Source: an uncultured Methanobrevibacter sp. (GTDB taxonomy: Archaea > Methanobacteriota > Methanobacteria > Methanobacteriales > Methanobacteriaceae). From it: a DNA stretch of 13,402 bases. The stretch spans positions 1 through 13,402 of the forward strand of contig CACZNW010000134.1 of assembly GCA_902782595.1 (NCBI GenBank), given 5' to 3'. Under the pieces are notes generated by a model. The model saw nothing but the letters and a program-made list of their open reading frames with translations. It was not told where the DNA came from and did no database searches. This document shows, piece after piece, positions 1 through 7,843 of the stretch; position 1 is the stretch's first letter, and each line of letters begins with the position of its first letter. Position numbers and translations under genes: made by a program.

Positions 1-1
1 C

Positions 2-127
2 CCGATGGAAGTATTAGTTCTTAAAGGCGACAAAATAGAAATTGTTGACCCTGAAGAATGTAGTTATTGTGAAGTATGTATGGACGTTTGTCCGAATGAT
101 TGTATTCAAATTGAAGATGATTTTTAA
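2..127 (+). CDS. 4Fe-4S ferredoxin-type protein, C-terminal end (5' truncated by window)
   Basis: The reading frame is open from the first complete codon at base 2 to TAA at 125-127, giving the last 41 residues of a protein whose start lies outside the window. It contains a classical [4Fe-4S] motif, CSYCEVCMDVCP (Cys-x2-Cys-x2-Cys-x3-Cys-Pro), followed by one further Cys and an acidic tail. This is the C-terminal half of a small ferredoxin or a ferredoxin domain, probably an electron carrier. An in-frame ATG at base 5 has no visible upstream context and would leave only 40 residues, so I treat it as internal. It ends 15 bp before rpsB and is probably in the same operon. Whether a second cluster lies upstream cannot be seen, and its redox partner is unknown. 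Confidence 0.8.
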   Translation, partial: PMEVLVLKGDKIEIVDPEECSYCEVCMDVCPNDCIQIEDDF

Positions 128-142
128 ATTGTAGGTGATAAA

Positions 143-745
143 ATGGATAATGAAGAACTTTTAATAGAATTAGATAATTATTTAGCGGCTGGTTTACACA
201 TCGGTACCCAGCAAAAAACTAGTGACATGGAAAAATACATATTCAGAGTCAGATCTGACGGTTTATATGTATTGGATATTCAAAAAACTGATGAAAGAAT
301 CAGACAAATCGCAAAATTATTAGCAAAATACGATCCTGATGACATTTTAGTAGTTGCTACCCGTCAGTACGGTCAGGCTCCTGTTAAAAAATTCGGTGAA
401 TTAACCGGTGCCAAAACCATTCCTGGAAGATTCATCCCGGGTACTTTAACAAATCCTAATTATGCTAAATTCATTGAACCAAAAATTATTGTTGTAACTG
501 ACCCAAGATCAGATGCACAGGCAATTTTAGAATCCAAACAAAACGGTATTCCTGTAATCGCATTATGTGATACTGAAAACTTGCTCAGTTTTGTTGACCT
601 AGCAGTTCCTGTAAACAACAAAGGTAGAAAAGCTATCGCTTTAGTTTACTGGTTACTTGCAAGACAAATTTTAAGGGAAAGAGGAGAAATTCCTGAAGAC
701 GGTGACTTAGATATTGATGCAACTGAATTCGAACTTAAATTTTAA
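143..745 (+). CDS. rpsB: 30S ribosomal protein uS2 (archaeal S2)
   Basis: This 200-residue protein is a normal length for archaeal uS2, a component of the small-subunit body/head junction. Family signatures are visible: GLHIGTQ near residue 17, the TDPR-SDAQAI stretch near residues 119-128, and the conserved C-terminal block LAVPVNNKGRKAIALVYWLL before an acidic tail. The ATG is preceded by AGGTGAT (132-138), complementary to the archaeal 16S 3' end, with a 4-nt spacer, so the start is secure. It lies 15 bp after the ferredoxin-like frame and 10 bp before the MEMO gene. In Methanobacteriales rpsB sits at the junction between translation/RNA polymerase genes and isoprenoid genes, and the order here matches that pattern. 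Confidence 0.97.
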   Translation: MDNEELLIELDNYLAAGLHIGTQQKTSDMEKYIFRVRSDGLYVLDIQKTDERIRQIAKLLAKYDPDDILVVATRQYGQAPVKKFGELTGAKTIPGRFIPGTLTNPNYAKFIEPKIIVVTDPRSDAQAILESKQNGIPVIALCDTENLLSFVDLAVPVNNKGRKAIALVYWLLARQILRERGEIPEDGDLDIDATEFELKF

Positions 746-755
746 GTGAGTTAGT

Positions 756-1604
756 ATGTTAAGACAACCTGCAGTGGCCGGAGCATTTTATCCGGATAAT
801 CCTGAAGATTTAAAAAGACTTATTGAAAGCTGCTTTTCAGATGATTCTGGTGTCGGTTTTATGCCGGAGCTCAGTTCATTTGAGGCAAAAGATTATCCTA
901 TCCATGTTATGGTTCCTCATGCAGGTTATCAATATTCCGGTGCAATAGCCTCTCACGGCTATTGTGAAATCGTTAAAAACGGTTTTCCTGAAGTTTTTAT
1001 AATTATAAGTCCCAACCACACTGGACTCGGCGGTGAAATTTCCATATTCAATGAGGGGGAGTGGATTACTCCTCTGGGCAGTGTTGAAGTAGACGGCGAA
1101 TTTGCAGATGCAATCATTGACTCGTCAGACATTGCATCAGCCGATTTTATGGCTCATATCAGGGAACACAGCATAGAAGTTCAACTGCCTTTCCTCCAGT
1201 ATTTTTCACAGGATTTTAAAATAGTCCCGGTTACAATGGGAAGACAGAATTTTGCCACCTCAACAGATTTGTCAAATGCTATCACTGAAGCGGCAGAAAA
1301 GTTAAACAGATCATACTGCATTATTGCAAGTACTGATTTATCCCATTTCAATAATCAGGAAAAGGCAAACAAGGTCGACGGTTTTGTCCTGGAAGATATC
1401 GAAGACATGAACGAGTTCAAACTTTTTGAGGAAGTCGTCCAGTACAACATTACGATGTGCGGTTACGGTCCTGTCATGACTGCCATTTCTGTTTCCAAAA
1501 GATGCGGAAAAGACACAGGTAGGATATTGGCTTACGGGACTAGTGGAGATGTTACAGGTGATTTAACCTCAGTTGTAGGTTATGCTTCAGGGGTTTTTAA
1601 ATAA
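756..1604 (+). CDS. MEMO family protein (AmmeMemoRadiSam system protein B-like)
   Basis: This 282-residue protein belongs to the MEMO1/PF01875 family, related in fold to class III extradiol dioxygenases. Visible motifs: RQPAVAGAFYP at the N terminus, VPHAGYQYSG (His55), SPNHTG (His88), REHSIEVQLPF (His138), STDLSHF (His197) and a Cys in TMCGYGP (Cys235). His55, His88 and Cys235 correspond by position to the metal-binding His-His-Cys set described for human MEMO1, so a metal site is likely. The precise reaction is not established for archaeal members; in bacteria it occurs with AMMECR1 and radical-SAM proteins, neither of which is in this window. The ATG follows TAAGTGAG, a modest ribosome binding site. 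The gene lies between rpsB and mevalonate kinase, 10 bp after the former. Confidence 0.92.
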   Translation: MLRQPAVAGAFYPDNPEDLKRLIESCFSDDSGVGFMPELSSFEAKDYPIHVMVPHAGYQYSGAIASHGYCEIVKNGFPEVFIIISPNHTGLGGEISIFNEGEWITPLGSVEVDGEFADAIIDSSDIASADFMAHIREHSIEVQLPFLQYFSQDFKIVPVTMGRQNFATSTDLSNAITEAAEKLNRSYCIIASTDLSHFNNQEKANKVDGFVLEDIEDMNEFKLFEEVVQYNITMCGYGPVMTAISVSKRCGKDTGRILAYGTSGDVTGDLTSVVGYASGVFK

Positions 1605-1608
1605 GGTG
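1603..1608 (+). promoter_or_regulatory. Ribosome binding site that decides the mevalonate kinase start
   Basis: AAGGTG at 1603-1608 overlaps the stop codon of the MEMO gene and sits 8 nt before the ATG at 1617. The same GTG could be read as a start (adding Met-Phe-Phe) but is itself part of the Shine-Dalgarno element. The ATG at 1617 is therefore the better start. Confidence 0.75.
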
Positions 1609-1616
1609 TGTTTTTC

Positions 1617-2582
1617 ATGATTGCTAAAGCATCCGCTCCGGCGAAAACAATTTTATTCGGTGAACATTCTGTAGTTTATGGAGAGCCTGCCATAGCCGGG
1701 GCAGTTAACAAAAGAGCTTACATTACAATTAAACCATCCGAAAGCGATGCAACTATTTTTAGAGCTCCCGACATTGGCTTTGAAGCTGAATTGCTCACAC
1801 CCTACAGGAAATATATTCTGCTTAAAGGAAAACCGGGAATTATTCGATATATTTTAGAGTCTCTTTATAGAGTTCACGACCATACTCCAATTGACATTAC
1901 CTTAAATTCAAATGTACCTATAGGTTCAGGTCTGGGGTCATCAGCGGCGGTTACCGTAGCTATCCTTGCCGCATTATACAGATATCACAATATTCGTTTC
2001 AACAAACAGTCTCTTGCACATGACGCCCATATGGTTGAACAGGCCGTTCAGGGCGTTGCAAGTCCTCTTGATACACTTGTTTCAACTTACGGAGGTCTTG
2101 TTTACCTGTCAAGAAACAAGAAAATTGAACGTTTCAATGTTAATTTCAATGTTCCTTTCGTTGTGGGATACACCACCAAACACGGAAACACCGGTAAAAT
2201 GGTGAAGGATGTCAGAAACCGCAGGGACAGAAATCCCAAAATCATCAATCCCGTAATTGCTGCAATGGGCAATTTAACCAATTACGCAAAACAGGCTATT
2301 TTAAAAAGAGATTTTGCAAAAATCGGTGAGTTAATGAATATTAATCATGGATTTTTAGATGTTTTAGGTGTTAATACATTGGAACTGTCCCGTATGGTGT
2401 ATAATGCAAGGGAAGCCGGTGCAATCGGTGCAAAAACTACCGGTGCCGGCGGAGGAGGAAGCATTATCTCCCTTTGTCCGGGCAGGGTTGAAGAGGTGGC
2501 TCAGGCCATTGATCGTGATGATAATATTTTAAAAATCAGATTTACTCGAAAAGGGGTTTCTTCAAGGGTTTACAGTGATTAA
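1617..2582 (+). CDS. mvk: Mevalonate kinase
   Basis: This cytosolic enzyme phosphorylates mevalonate to mevalonate 5-phosphate with ATP, the first kinase step towards isoprenoid lipids. From ATG 1617 it has 321 residues, typical for archaeal enzymes. The three GHMP-kinase motifs are present: APAKTILFGEHSVVYG (residues 7-22), the glycine-rich ATP loop PIGSGLGSSAA (101-111), and KTTGAGGGGSIISL (273-286). Glu141 and Asp152 in the ASPLDTLVSTYGG stretch match the Mg-binding and catalytic acidic residues of the family. I chose ATG 1617 over an upstream in-frame GTG (1608) because AAGGTG, 8 nt ahead of it, is the ribosome binding site. It abuts the isopentenyl phosphate kinase gene with no spacer, indicating co-transcription and probably coupled translation. 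Confidence 0.96.
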   Translation: MIAKASAPAKTILFGEHSVVYGEPAIAGAVNKRAYITIKPSESDATIFRAPDIGFEAELLTPYRKYILLKGKPGIIRYILESLYRVHDHTPIDITLNSNVPIGSGLGSSAAVTVAILAALYRYHNIRFNKQSLAHDAHMVEQAVQGVASPLDTLVSTYGGLVYLSRNKKIERFNVNFNVPFVVGYTTKHGNTGKMVKDVRNRRDRNPKIINPVIAAMGNLTNYAKQAILKRDFAKIGELMNINHGFLDVLGVNTLELSRMVYNAREAGAIGAKTTGAGGGGSIISLCPGRVEEVAQAIDRDDNILKIRFTRKGVSSRVYSD

Positions 2583-3383
2583 ATGATTATTTTAAAAATT
2601 GGCGGCAGCATATTAACAAATAAAGACTCAAAAACAAGTGAAGTCGATGCCGGCGCTCTTAAAAGAATTGCATCTGAAATTAAAGCTTCGATGGATAATT
2701 CTCCAAAACAGCTGGTCATTGTTCATGGTGCGGGGTCATTCGGACATCCTCCGGCAAAAAAACACAGAATCGGTGAGGAATTTGACAAATCCGAATATCC
2801 TCAAAAACGACTTGGTTTTTGTGAAATCCAGAACGAAGTTAAAAAACTTAACATGTCCATATGCGAAGCTTTCATCAGAGAAGGACTGCCAGTCATTGCT
2901 CTTCCGGCTTCCGGTTTCATAACCGCAACCGGAAAGAGAATAACCGAAGGCAATCTGGATTTATTTAAGAATTACTTGGCTAAGGGTTTTATTCCGGTTA
3001 TCTATGGAGATGTTGTTTTGGATGATGAACTTGAATTCTGTGTAATTTCAGGCGATCAGCTAATACAGTATCTGGCTAGAAACCTCTCTCCCGACAGGGT
3101 AATTTTAGGAACCGACGTGGACGGAGTATATGATAAAAACCCGAAAACACATGATGATGCAGTATTTTTTGAAAAATTCACATCTCTTGAAGATCTCGAT
3201 ACTTTAGAGGGAACAACAAATGTTGACGTAACCGGAGGTATGGTTGGTAAAATCAAGGAACTTTTATATTTAGCAGATTTGGGAATTGAATCTAAAATAA
3301 TAAATGCTGAAGTTGAAGACAACATTTTCAAAGTACTAGAAAACAGACAGGTTAAAGGAACAATAATTTCAAGGAGAAATTAA
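2583..3383 (+). CDS. ipk: Isopentenyl phosphate kinase
   Basis: This enzyme converts isopentenyl phosphate to isopentenyl diphosphate with ATP, the hallmark step of the archaeal versions of the mevalonate pathway. The 266-residue sequence is an amino-acid-kinase fold protein with the N-terminal KIGGS nucleotide loop (residues 5-9) and HGAGSFGHP (48-56), whose His55 matches the catalytic, substrate-binding histidine of this family. It also has GDVV (142-145), ISGDQL (155-160), LGTDVDGVYDKNP (175-187) and DVTGGMVGK (215-223). The conserved histidine distinguishes it from glutamate-5- and acetylglutamate kinases. Its ATG begins immediately after the mevalonate kinase TAA; a weak GTGAT at 2575-2579 lies inside the upstream gene, consistent with translational coupling. 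Confidence 0.95.
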   Translation: MIILKIGGSILTNKDSKTSEVDAGALKRIASEIKASMDNSPKQLVIVHGAGSFGHPPAKKHRIGEEFDKSEYPQKRLGFCEIQNEVKKLNMSICEAFIREGLPVIALPASGFITATGKRITEGNLDLFKNYLAKGFIPVIYGDVVLDDELEFCVISGDQLIQYLARNLSPDRVILGTDVDGVYDKNPKTHDDAVFFEKFTSLEDLDTLEGTTNVDVTGGMVGKIKELLYLADLGIESKIINAEVEDNIFKVLENRQVKGTIISRRN

Positions 3384-3386
3384 TAC

Positions 3387-4433
3387 ATGATTTCAGATAG
3401 AAAATTAGAGCATTTATTAATTTGTGAAAATTATGATGTTGAGTTCAGGGATAAAACTACCGGATTTGAGGACATAGAGTTAATCCACAATGTTTTACCG
3501 GAAATTGACAAAAATGAAATTGATTTGTCAACTTCCGTTTTCGGTAAAAAACTGGACTCACCTTTATTCATTACAGCTATTACTGGAGGCCATCCTGCAG
3601 CCAGGGAAGTTAACAGACAACTGGCTGTAGCGGCGGAAAATCACAGAATCGGTTTGGGAGTCGGTTCTCAAAGAGCCGCATGCGAACACCCCGAGCTTGC
3701 AGATACATACAGTGTTGTTCGTGAAAATGCACCTGACTGTCTGCTTGTGGGAAACATCGGCGCACCCCAGTTAAACCTCGCTCAAAAGGCGGTTGAAATA
3801 CTGGATGCTGATATTCTTGCAATTCACTTGAATCCTCTTCAGGAATCAATACAACCTGAAGGAGATTTGGATGCAAGGGGATATGCAGATTTAATCGGTA
3901 AAATCACAGACACTGTTGATATTCCTGTACTTGCAAAGGAAACAGGTTGCGGAATTTCAGCCGAATCCGCAGGGGTACTGGTTGATGCTGGAGTTGATTT
4001 TATAGATATTGAAGGTGCCGGCGGAACCAGCTGGGCGGCTGTTGAAACATACCGGGCTGAAGACAGATACCTTGGAGAAGTCTTTTGGGACTGGGGAATT
4101 CCAACTGCAATCTCCACTGCTGAAGTCGTAAACGCAGTCAATGTTCCTGTTATTTCATCAGGAGGTATTCGCACAGGTCTTGAAGCGGCCAAAGCAATTG
4201 CCCTTGGAGCAGACGCCGTTGGTATGGCACTGCCGTTTTTAAAAAATTGCGCTTCTCAGGAAGCCCTGAACAAATTTATTGATAGATTTAATGACTCACT
4301 AAGAATTGCTATGTTTTTAGTTGGAGCAAATAATATTGAAGAATTAAAACAGTCTCGTTTGGTCATCCGTGGAAAAACAAGAGAATGGTTAAACGAAAGA
4401 GGAATTAACACAAAGATTTATTCAAGGAGATAA
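3387..4433 (+). CDS. fni: Isopentenyl-diphosphate delta-isomerase, type 2 (FMN-dependent)
   Basis: This enzyme interconverts isopentenyl and dimethylallyl diphosphate using reduced FMN and Mg2+, supplying the starter unit for idsA. The 348-residue TIM-barrel sequence has the N-terminal RKLEHL substrate motif (residues 5-10), FITAITGGH (61-69), a GVGSQRA segment (91-97), HLNPLQE (147-153, with Gln152 and Glu153 at the expected metal/acid-base positions), AKETGCGIS (183-191), EGAGGTSW (209-216) and the FMN-phosphate loop SSGGIRTG (257-264). It is not homologous to the Nudix-type (type 1) isomerase. A strong AAGGAGA at 3371-3377 lies 9 nt before the ATG. It lies 3 bp after ipk and 3 bp before the RNase J gene. 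Confidence 0.96.
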   Translation: MISDRKLEHLLICENYDVEFRDKTTGFEDIELIHNVLPEIDKNEIDLSTSVFGKKLDSPLFITAITGGHPAAREVNRQLAVAAENHRIGLGVGSQRAACEHPELADTYSVVRENAPDCLLVGNIGAPQLNLAQKAVEILDADILAIHLNPLQESIQPEGDLDARGYADLIGKITDTVDIPVLAKETGCGISAESAGVLVDAGVDFIDIEGAGGTSWAAVETYRAEDRYLGEVFWDWGIPTAISTAEVVNAVNVPVISSGGIRTGLEAAKAIALGADAVGMALPFLKNCASQEALNKFIDRFNDSLRIAMFLVGANNIEELKQSRLVIRGKTREWLNERGINTKIYSRR

Positions 4434-4436
4434 GAC

Positions 4437-5780
4437 ATGAGCGTAGAAATTATCGCTATAGGGGGATATCAGGAAGTCGGAAAAAACATGACTGCTGTCC
4501 GCATAGATGATGATGTTATTATTTTTGATATGGGTATTCATCTGGACAGGATCAGTATGCACGAGGACACTGATATTGACAGGATGCACAGTTTGGATTT
4601 AATTGAAAGGGGAGTTATTCCGGACGATACTCTGATGAAGGATGTTGACGGTAAAGTTAAAGGAATAGTTTTCTCCCACGGTCACCTTGACCATATCGGT
4701 GCAGTTGCCAAACTGGCACACAGATATGATGCACCGTTAATTGGAACACCATATACTGCTGCTTTAATAGAAAAACAGATTAAAGGGGAACGTAAATTCA
4801 AAGTTTCCAATCCGATTAAGGTTTTAAACCCTGGAAGTAAGGTTAAACTTTCAAAAGACATTTCCCTGGAATTCGTACAGTCAACACACAGTATTCCGCA
4901 GGCAGTATTTCCGGTATTGCACACTCCGGAAGGAATTATTGTGTATGCATTGGATTTTAAATTTGACAATCACCAAAAGGTATCTCCGCCGCCTGATTAT
5001 AAAAGATTAAAGGAACTGGGCAGGAAAGGAGTCCTTGCATTAATAGTGGAAACCACCAATGCCAAAAATTATGATGAAGTAAAAACTCATTCTGAAAGAA
5101 TTGCAAAAAACATCCTGGAAGATGTAATGAGAGGACCTCTTCATGAAAAAACAGGTATGATTGTTACCACATTTTCATCTCACGTGGAACGTGTACAGGC
5201 TATTGCAGACATTGCCAAAAAAAGCCACAGGGAAATATTTTTCCTCGGCCGTTCAATGGAGAGATTCTGCGGTATTGCACAAAAACTGGGAATTTTAAAA
5301 TTGCCGGGTAATGCCAGTATTTACGGATCTCCAAAGGCAGTCAACCGGGCATTAATGAAGGCAAATGACGACCGTGCAAATTACCTGCTTGTAACAACAG
5401 GTCACCAGGGAGAACCTGACGCACTGCTTCCAAGAATTGCAAACGATAAAACTCCATTCAACATTAAAAAGGGAGATAATGTAATTATATCAGCACCTAT
5501 CATTCCAAATCCGACCAATGCGGCTAACAGACACATTATGGAAAGAAGACTGAAAGTAAAAGGTGCCAGAATATATCCTAATGCTCACGTTTCCGGACAC
5601 GCCGGTAGGGAAGACCACAGGGAATTCTTACGCATGTTAAAACCACAGCATATCATTCCGGCACACGGAGACCTGTCAATGCTTGCAGCTTATGCAGAAC
5701 TTGCTGAAGAGGAAGGTTACAGAATAGGATATGATATTCATATATTAAGAAATGCACAGGCACAGGTTTTTAGAACTTAA
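4437..5780 (+). CDS. rnj: Archaeal RNase J family beta-CASP ribonuclease
   Basis: This is a 447-residue metallo-beta-lactamase/beta-CASP nuclease of the euryarchaeal RNase J type, which in characterised relatives is a processive 5'-3' exoribonuclease in mRNA decay. Visible signatures: FSHGHLDHIG (HxHxDH, His81-His86), His151 in QSTHSIPQ, Asp173 in ALDFKFD, motif A near VETTNA (Glu205), motif B TTFSSHVER (His249), and the C-terminal HVSGHAG (384-390) and IPAHGD (His410). The short length, without the long bacterial C-terminal domain or the KH domains of archaeal CPSF, supports RNase J rather than aCPSF. AAGGAGA at 4424-4430 serves its ATG. It sits between two isoprenoid genes, so its level is probably tied to that operon. 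Confidence 0.93.
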   Translation: MSVEIIAIGGYQEVGKNMTAVRIDDDVIIFDMGIHLDRISMHEDTDIDRMHSLDLIERGVIPDDTLMKDVDGKVKGIVFSHGHLDHIGAVAKLAHRYDAPLIGTPYTAALIEKQIKGERKFKVSNPIKVLNPGSKVKLSKDISLEFVQSTHSIPQAVFPVLHTPEGIIVYALDFKFDNHQKVSPPPDYKRLKELGRKGVLALIVETTNAKNYDEVKTHSERIAKNILEDVMRGPLHEKTGMIVTTFSSHVERVQAIADIAKKSHREIFFLGRSMERFCGIAQKLGILKLPGNASIYGSPKAVNRALMKANDDRANYLLVTTGHQGEPDALLPRIANDKTPFNIKKGDNVIISAPIIPNPTNAANRHIMERRLKVKGARIYPNAHVSGHAGREDHREFLRMLKPQHIIPAHGDLSMLAAYAELAEEEGYRIGYDIHILRNAQAQVFRT

Positions 5781-5792
5781 GGAGGGAAATTT

Positions 5793-6773
5793 ATGAGTGA
5801 TGTAAAAGAAGTACTCGGAAATTATTCACAGGACATTACAAAAACAATCGAAGAGGAATTATCCACTATTACACCGGATAAGTTATCTGAGGCATCAGTA
5901 TATTTAACTCGTGCTGGCGGAAAAATGCTGAGGCCAGCTTTAACGTTAATCGCAGCCGAAGCTGTTGGTGGAAAACGCGAATCTGCTCTTAAAGCAGGTG
6001 CGGCCATTGAATTAATCCATACATTTTCACTGATTCATGATGATATTATGGACCAGGACGACATGAGAAGGGGAATGCCTTCCGTTCATAAGGTCTGGGG
6101 AGATGACGTGGCTATTCTTGCCGGAGACACATTATTCTCAAAGGCATTTGAGATAATCATATGCTCTGAAGGAACCAGCTCAGATCAGAATAATAAAGCT
6201 TTAGCCACAGTTGCCGATGCATGTGTTAAAATCTGTGAAGGTCAGGCACTGGACATGGGCTTTGAGGAAAGATTCGATGTCACAGAAGACGAATACATGG
6301 AAATGATTTTCAAAAAAACAGGTGCATTAATCGCAGCAGCCACAAAAGCCGGAGCAGTTATGGGTGGAGCAGATGATGAAGTGGTTGATGCAATGTATGA
6401 ATACGGCCGTTTAATAGGTCTTGCATTCCAAATTCAGGATGATTATCTTGACCTGGCTTCTGATGAGGAAACCCTGGGCAAACCAATCGGTTCAGACATC
6501 GGTAAAGGTAAAATGACAATCATTGCAATTAAAGGTCTTGCCGCTGACGATTCCGGAAGACTGCTTGAAATCTTAAAAGCTGAAAACAATTCTCCGGATG
6601 AGATAGATGAAGCGATTGAAATTTTAACAAATTGTGGTGCCATTGAATATGCTCACAATTTAGCACAAGAATCTGTAGTTAAAGCAAAAGAAGTACTCGA
6701 AATATTAGATGACTCTTCATCTAAACAGATACTTTGTGACATTGCAGATTTCGTACTTGAGAGAAATGCATAA
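5793..6773 (+). CDS. idsA: Short-chain prenyl diphosphate synthase (farnesyl/geranylgeranyl diphosphate synthase)
   Basis: This enzyme condenses isopentenyl diphosphate with allylic diphosphates to give C15 and C20 chains used for archaeal ether lipids. The 326 residues show GGKMLRP (42-48), the first aspartate-rich motif HDDIMDQDDMRRG (Asp83-Asp87), the KxG loop near FKKTGAL (173-179), the second aspartate-rich motif FQIQDDYLD (Asp216-Asp220) and GKPIGSDIGKGKMT (229-242). Residue Phe78, five positions before the first motif, matches the chain-length-limiting aromatic residue described in archaeal geranylgeranyl synthases, so a C15/C20 product is inferred. The ATG has the strongest ribosome binding site in the operon, AAGGAGGG (5779-5786). 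It is the last gene of the run, followed by a poly-U terminator. Confidence 0.95.
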   Translation: MSDVKEVLGNYSQDITKTIEEELSTITPDKLSEASVYLTRAGGKMLRPALTLIAAEAVGGKRESALKAGAAIELIHTFSLIHDDIMDQDDMRRGMPSVHKVWGDDVAILAGDTLFSKAFEIIICSEGTSSDQNNKALATVADACVKICEGQALDMGFEERFDVTEDEYMEMIFKKTGALIAAATKAGAVMGGADDEVVDAMYEYGRLIGLAFQIQDDYLDLASDEETLGKPIGSDIGKGKMTIIAIKGLAADDSGRLLEILKAENNSPDEIDEAIEILTNCGAIEYAHNLAQESVVKAKEVLEILDDSSSKQILCDIADFVLERNA

Positions 6774-6783
6774 ATTCTCTCAA

Positions 6784-6799
6784 TTTTTTACTATTTTTC
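6784..6799 (+). terminator. Poly-U terminator of the isoprenoid operon
   Basis: Runs of T6 (6784-6789) and T5 (6794-6798) begin 11 bp after the idsA stop codon, with no strong hairpin. This is the usual form of archaeal intrinsic terminators. Confidence 0.6.
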
Positions 6800-6815
6800 A
6801 AAAAAAGTTAAAAAA
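6800..6815 (-). terminator. Poly-U terminator of the nicotianamine synthase-like gene
   Basis: A7 (6800-6806) and A6 (6810-6815) read as T-runs on the minus strand, starting about 11 nt past the stop codon of the convergent gene. Together with the plus-strand T-runs they form a compact two-way terminator of about 50 bp. Confidence 0.55.
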
Positions 6816-6825
6816 GAAGTTTGAA

Positions 6826-7647
6826 TCAAACTACTTTTCTTAGCAATACACTGGTATTGTTGGAATTTCCTATCGGAAGTAACATTACCTCTTTATGGAA
6901 TCCTCTAAGGATTGTATCAGTTAGGGGAGCATAAAGGATAGCTCTCATACCGCTGTATGTTCTTACAAGAACGGGTGTTTTTTCATCCACGATTTCCCAG
7001 ACGTTGGAAAATACCCTTTCCTTTGGTTCGGCAAATGCAGCCACCATCAGTATGTCATAATCAATTTCTTTAAGCAGTGTTTCATCCCCGACAAGTATTT
7101 CGATACCGTCATCGAGACCTAATTTTTTAATAACTTCTCTGGACAGTTCGGCCACGTCCTCCTGAATTTCAATGCCTATGCATTTACAGCCGAATTTTTG
7201 TCTGAATAAAATCAATGTCAATGGTAAAGGTCCGCTTCCTACAAAAACAAAGGTCTTATCATCATGCCAGTGTGCCAGTTTGGATTCATTGGTAAGCAGG
7301 CCATGATATCTTTCATAGAAATGAAATGTATCAAGGGTTGCATGAGGATCATCTGAACTGATTATTTCCATTGCATTGTTGGTTTCCAGTCTTGCACCGA
7401 TATAGAGATAGAATTTTCTAATCAGTTTCAGTGCATTGTTCATTTTTTTGTCATCCAAAATGTGTTTTGCTGAATCGAAATCTATTGTTTCGTCATGTGC
7501 AATAACTTCTATTTCATCTAACAGTCTGGTTATCTCATCCAAATCAACATCATTTAAGGAAGACAAATCGTCTAAAGAATCAATACCGTAATTTTCCAGT
7601 TTTGAAGCAATTTCTTCTATTTTTGGCCAATATTTCCAGCAACTCAT
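6826..7647 (-). CDS. Nicotianamine synthase-like protein (archaeal NAS)
   Basis: Nicotianamine synthases join aminocarboxypropyl groups from S-adenosylmethionine to make metal-chelating opine/nicotianamine-type molecules; the Methanothermobacter homologue makes thermonicotianamine. This 273-residue protein has the family layout: an N-terminal helical domain (about 1-125) with FHFYERYHGLLTNES (108-122), where Glu121 aligns by motif with the substrate-gating glutamate of archaeal NAS, then a Rossmann SAM-binding domain opening with the signature VFVGSGPLPLTLIL (134-147) and CIGIEIQ (156-162), and DILMVAAF (198-205) as the late strand. The Arg in LVRTYSGMRAILY (227-239) is also family-typical. 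Start: ATG preceded on the minus strand by GTGAT (7653-7657). It stands alone, convergent to idsA. The real product, and whether it binds nickel, cobalt or iron, are not known from sequence. Confidence 0.88.
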   Translation of the reverse strand: MSCWKYWPKIEEIASKLENYGIDSLDDLSSLNDVDLDEITRLLDEIEVIAHDETIDFDSAKHILDDKKMNNALKLIRKFYLYIGARLETNNAMEIISSDDPHATLDTFHFYERYHGLLTNESKLAHWHDDKTFVFVGSGPLPLTLILFRQKFGCKCIGIEIQEDVAELSREVIKKLGLDDGIEILVGDETLLKEIDYDILMVAAFAEPKERVFSNVWEIVDEKTPVLVRTYSGMRAILYAPLTDTILRGFHKEVMLLPIGNSNNTSVLLRKVV

Positions 7648-7690
7648 AGTTAATCACTATAAGATATATATTGTGCTGCTGGTAAATAAG

Positions 7691-7700
7691 CTTTTAATAT
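7691..7700 (-). promoter_or_regulatory. Possible TATA box of the nicotianamine synthase-like gene
   Basis: On the minus strand ATATTAAAAG follows an A-rich stretch and lies about 45 nt before the ATG. It would place the transcript start near 7670 and give a leader of about 22 nt that includes the GTGAT element. A better-looking TATATATC at 7663-7670 is too close to the start codon to act as a TATA box. Confidence 0.35.
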
Positions 7701-7782
7701 TTTTCAATCTAGAATTAACTGCAATGTGTGATTTAAAAAGAGAGGGGGAGTATGATTTTTACGCACAATATGTCTGATTTTC

Positions 7783-7810
7783 AATGATTCCGGATTGCTC
7801 CGGAATCATT
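7783..7810. repeat. 12-bp perfect stem-loop followed by a T-run
   Basis: AATGATTCCGGA (7783-7794) and TCCGGAATCATT (7799-7810) are exact reverse complements around a 4-nt loop (TTGC), and T11-T13 follow on the plus strand. It resembles a terminator or a processed RNA hairpin, yet no convincing gene precedes it on the plus strand: only an 11-codon frame from ATG 7752 after GGGGGAG. On the minus strand it lies in the far upstream region of the nicotianamine synthase-like gene. Confidence 0.7.
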
Positions 7811-7816
7811 TTTCAG

Positions 7817-7826
7817 GTATTAATAC
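7817..7826. repeat. 10-bp perfect palindrome GTATTAATAC
   Basis: This short palindrome is preceded by AG, so AGGTATTA occurs here (7815-7822) and again in the palindrome at 7932-7950 (7941-7948). It could be a protein-binding site; AT-rich chance matches are also possible. Confidence 0.35.
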
Positions 7827-7843
7827 AGTTTTTTTTTGTTTAT

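Noticed and set aside
1608..1616. Upstream GTG start adding three residues to mevalonate kinase
   Set aside because: The GTG is part of the AAGGTG ribosome binding site and has none of its own; ATG 1617 is correctly spaced and gives the usual N terminus.
3839..4192. 117-codon minus-strand frame opposite the IPP isomerase
   Set aside because: It is antisense to a gene with complete family motifs, has low-complexity Ser/Pro/Thr composition and no translation signals: a shadow frame.
7663..7670. TATATATC as the TATA box of the nicotianamine synthase-like gene
   Set aside because: It would put the transcript start inside the coding region, while the ATG has a GTGAT ribosome binding site that must be transcribed.
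7752..7787. 11-codon frame after a GGGGGAG stretch, just before the 12-bp hairpin
   Set aside because: It looks like a leader peptide with a terminator, but the spacing from GGGGGAG to the ATG is only about 1 nt, and no regulated gene follows in the right position.
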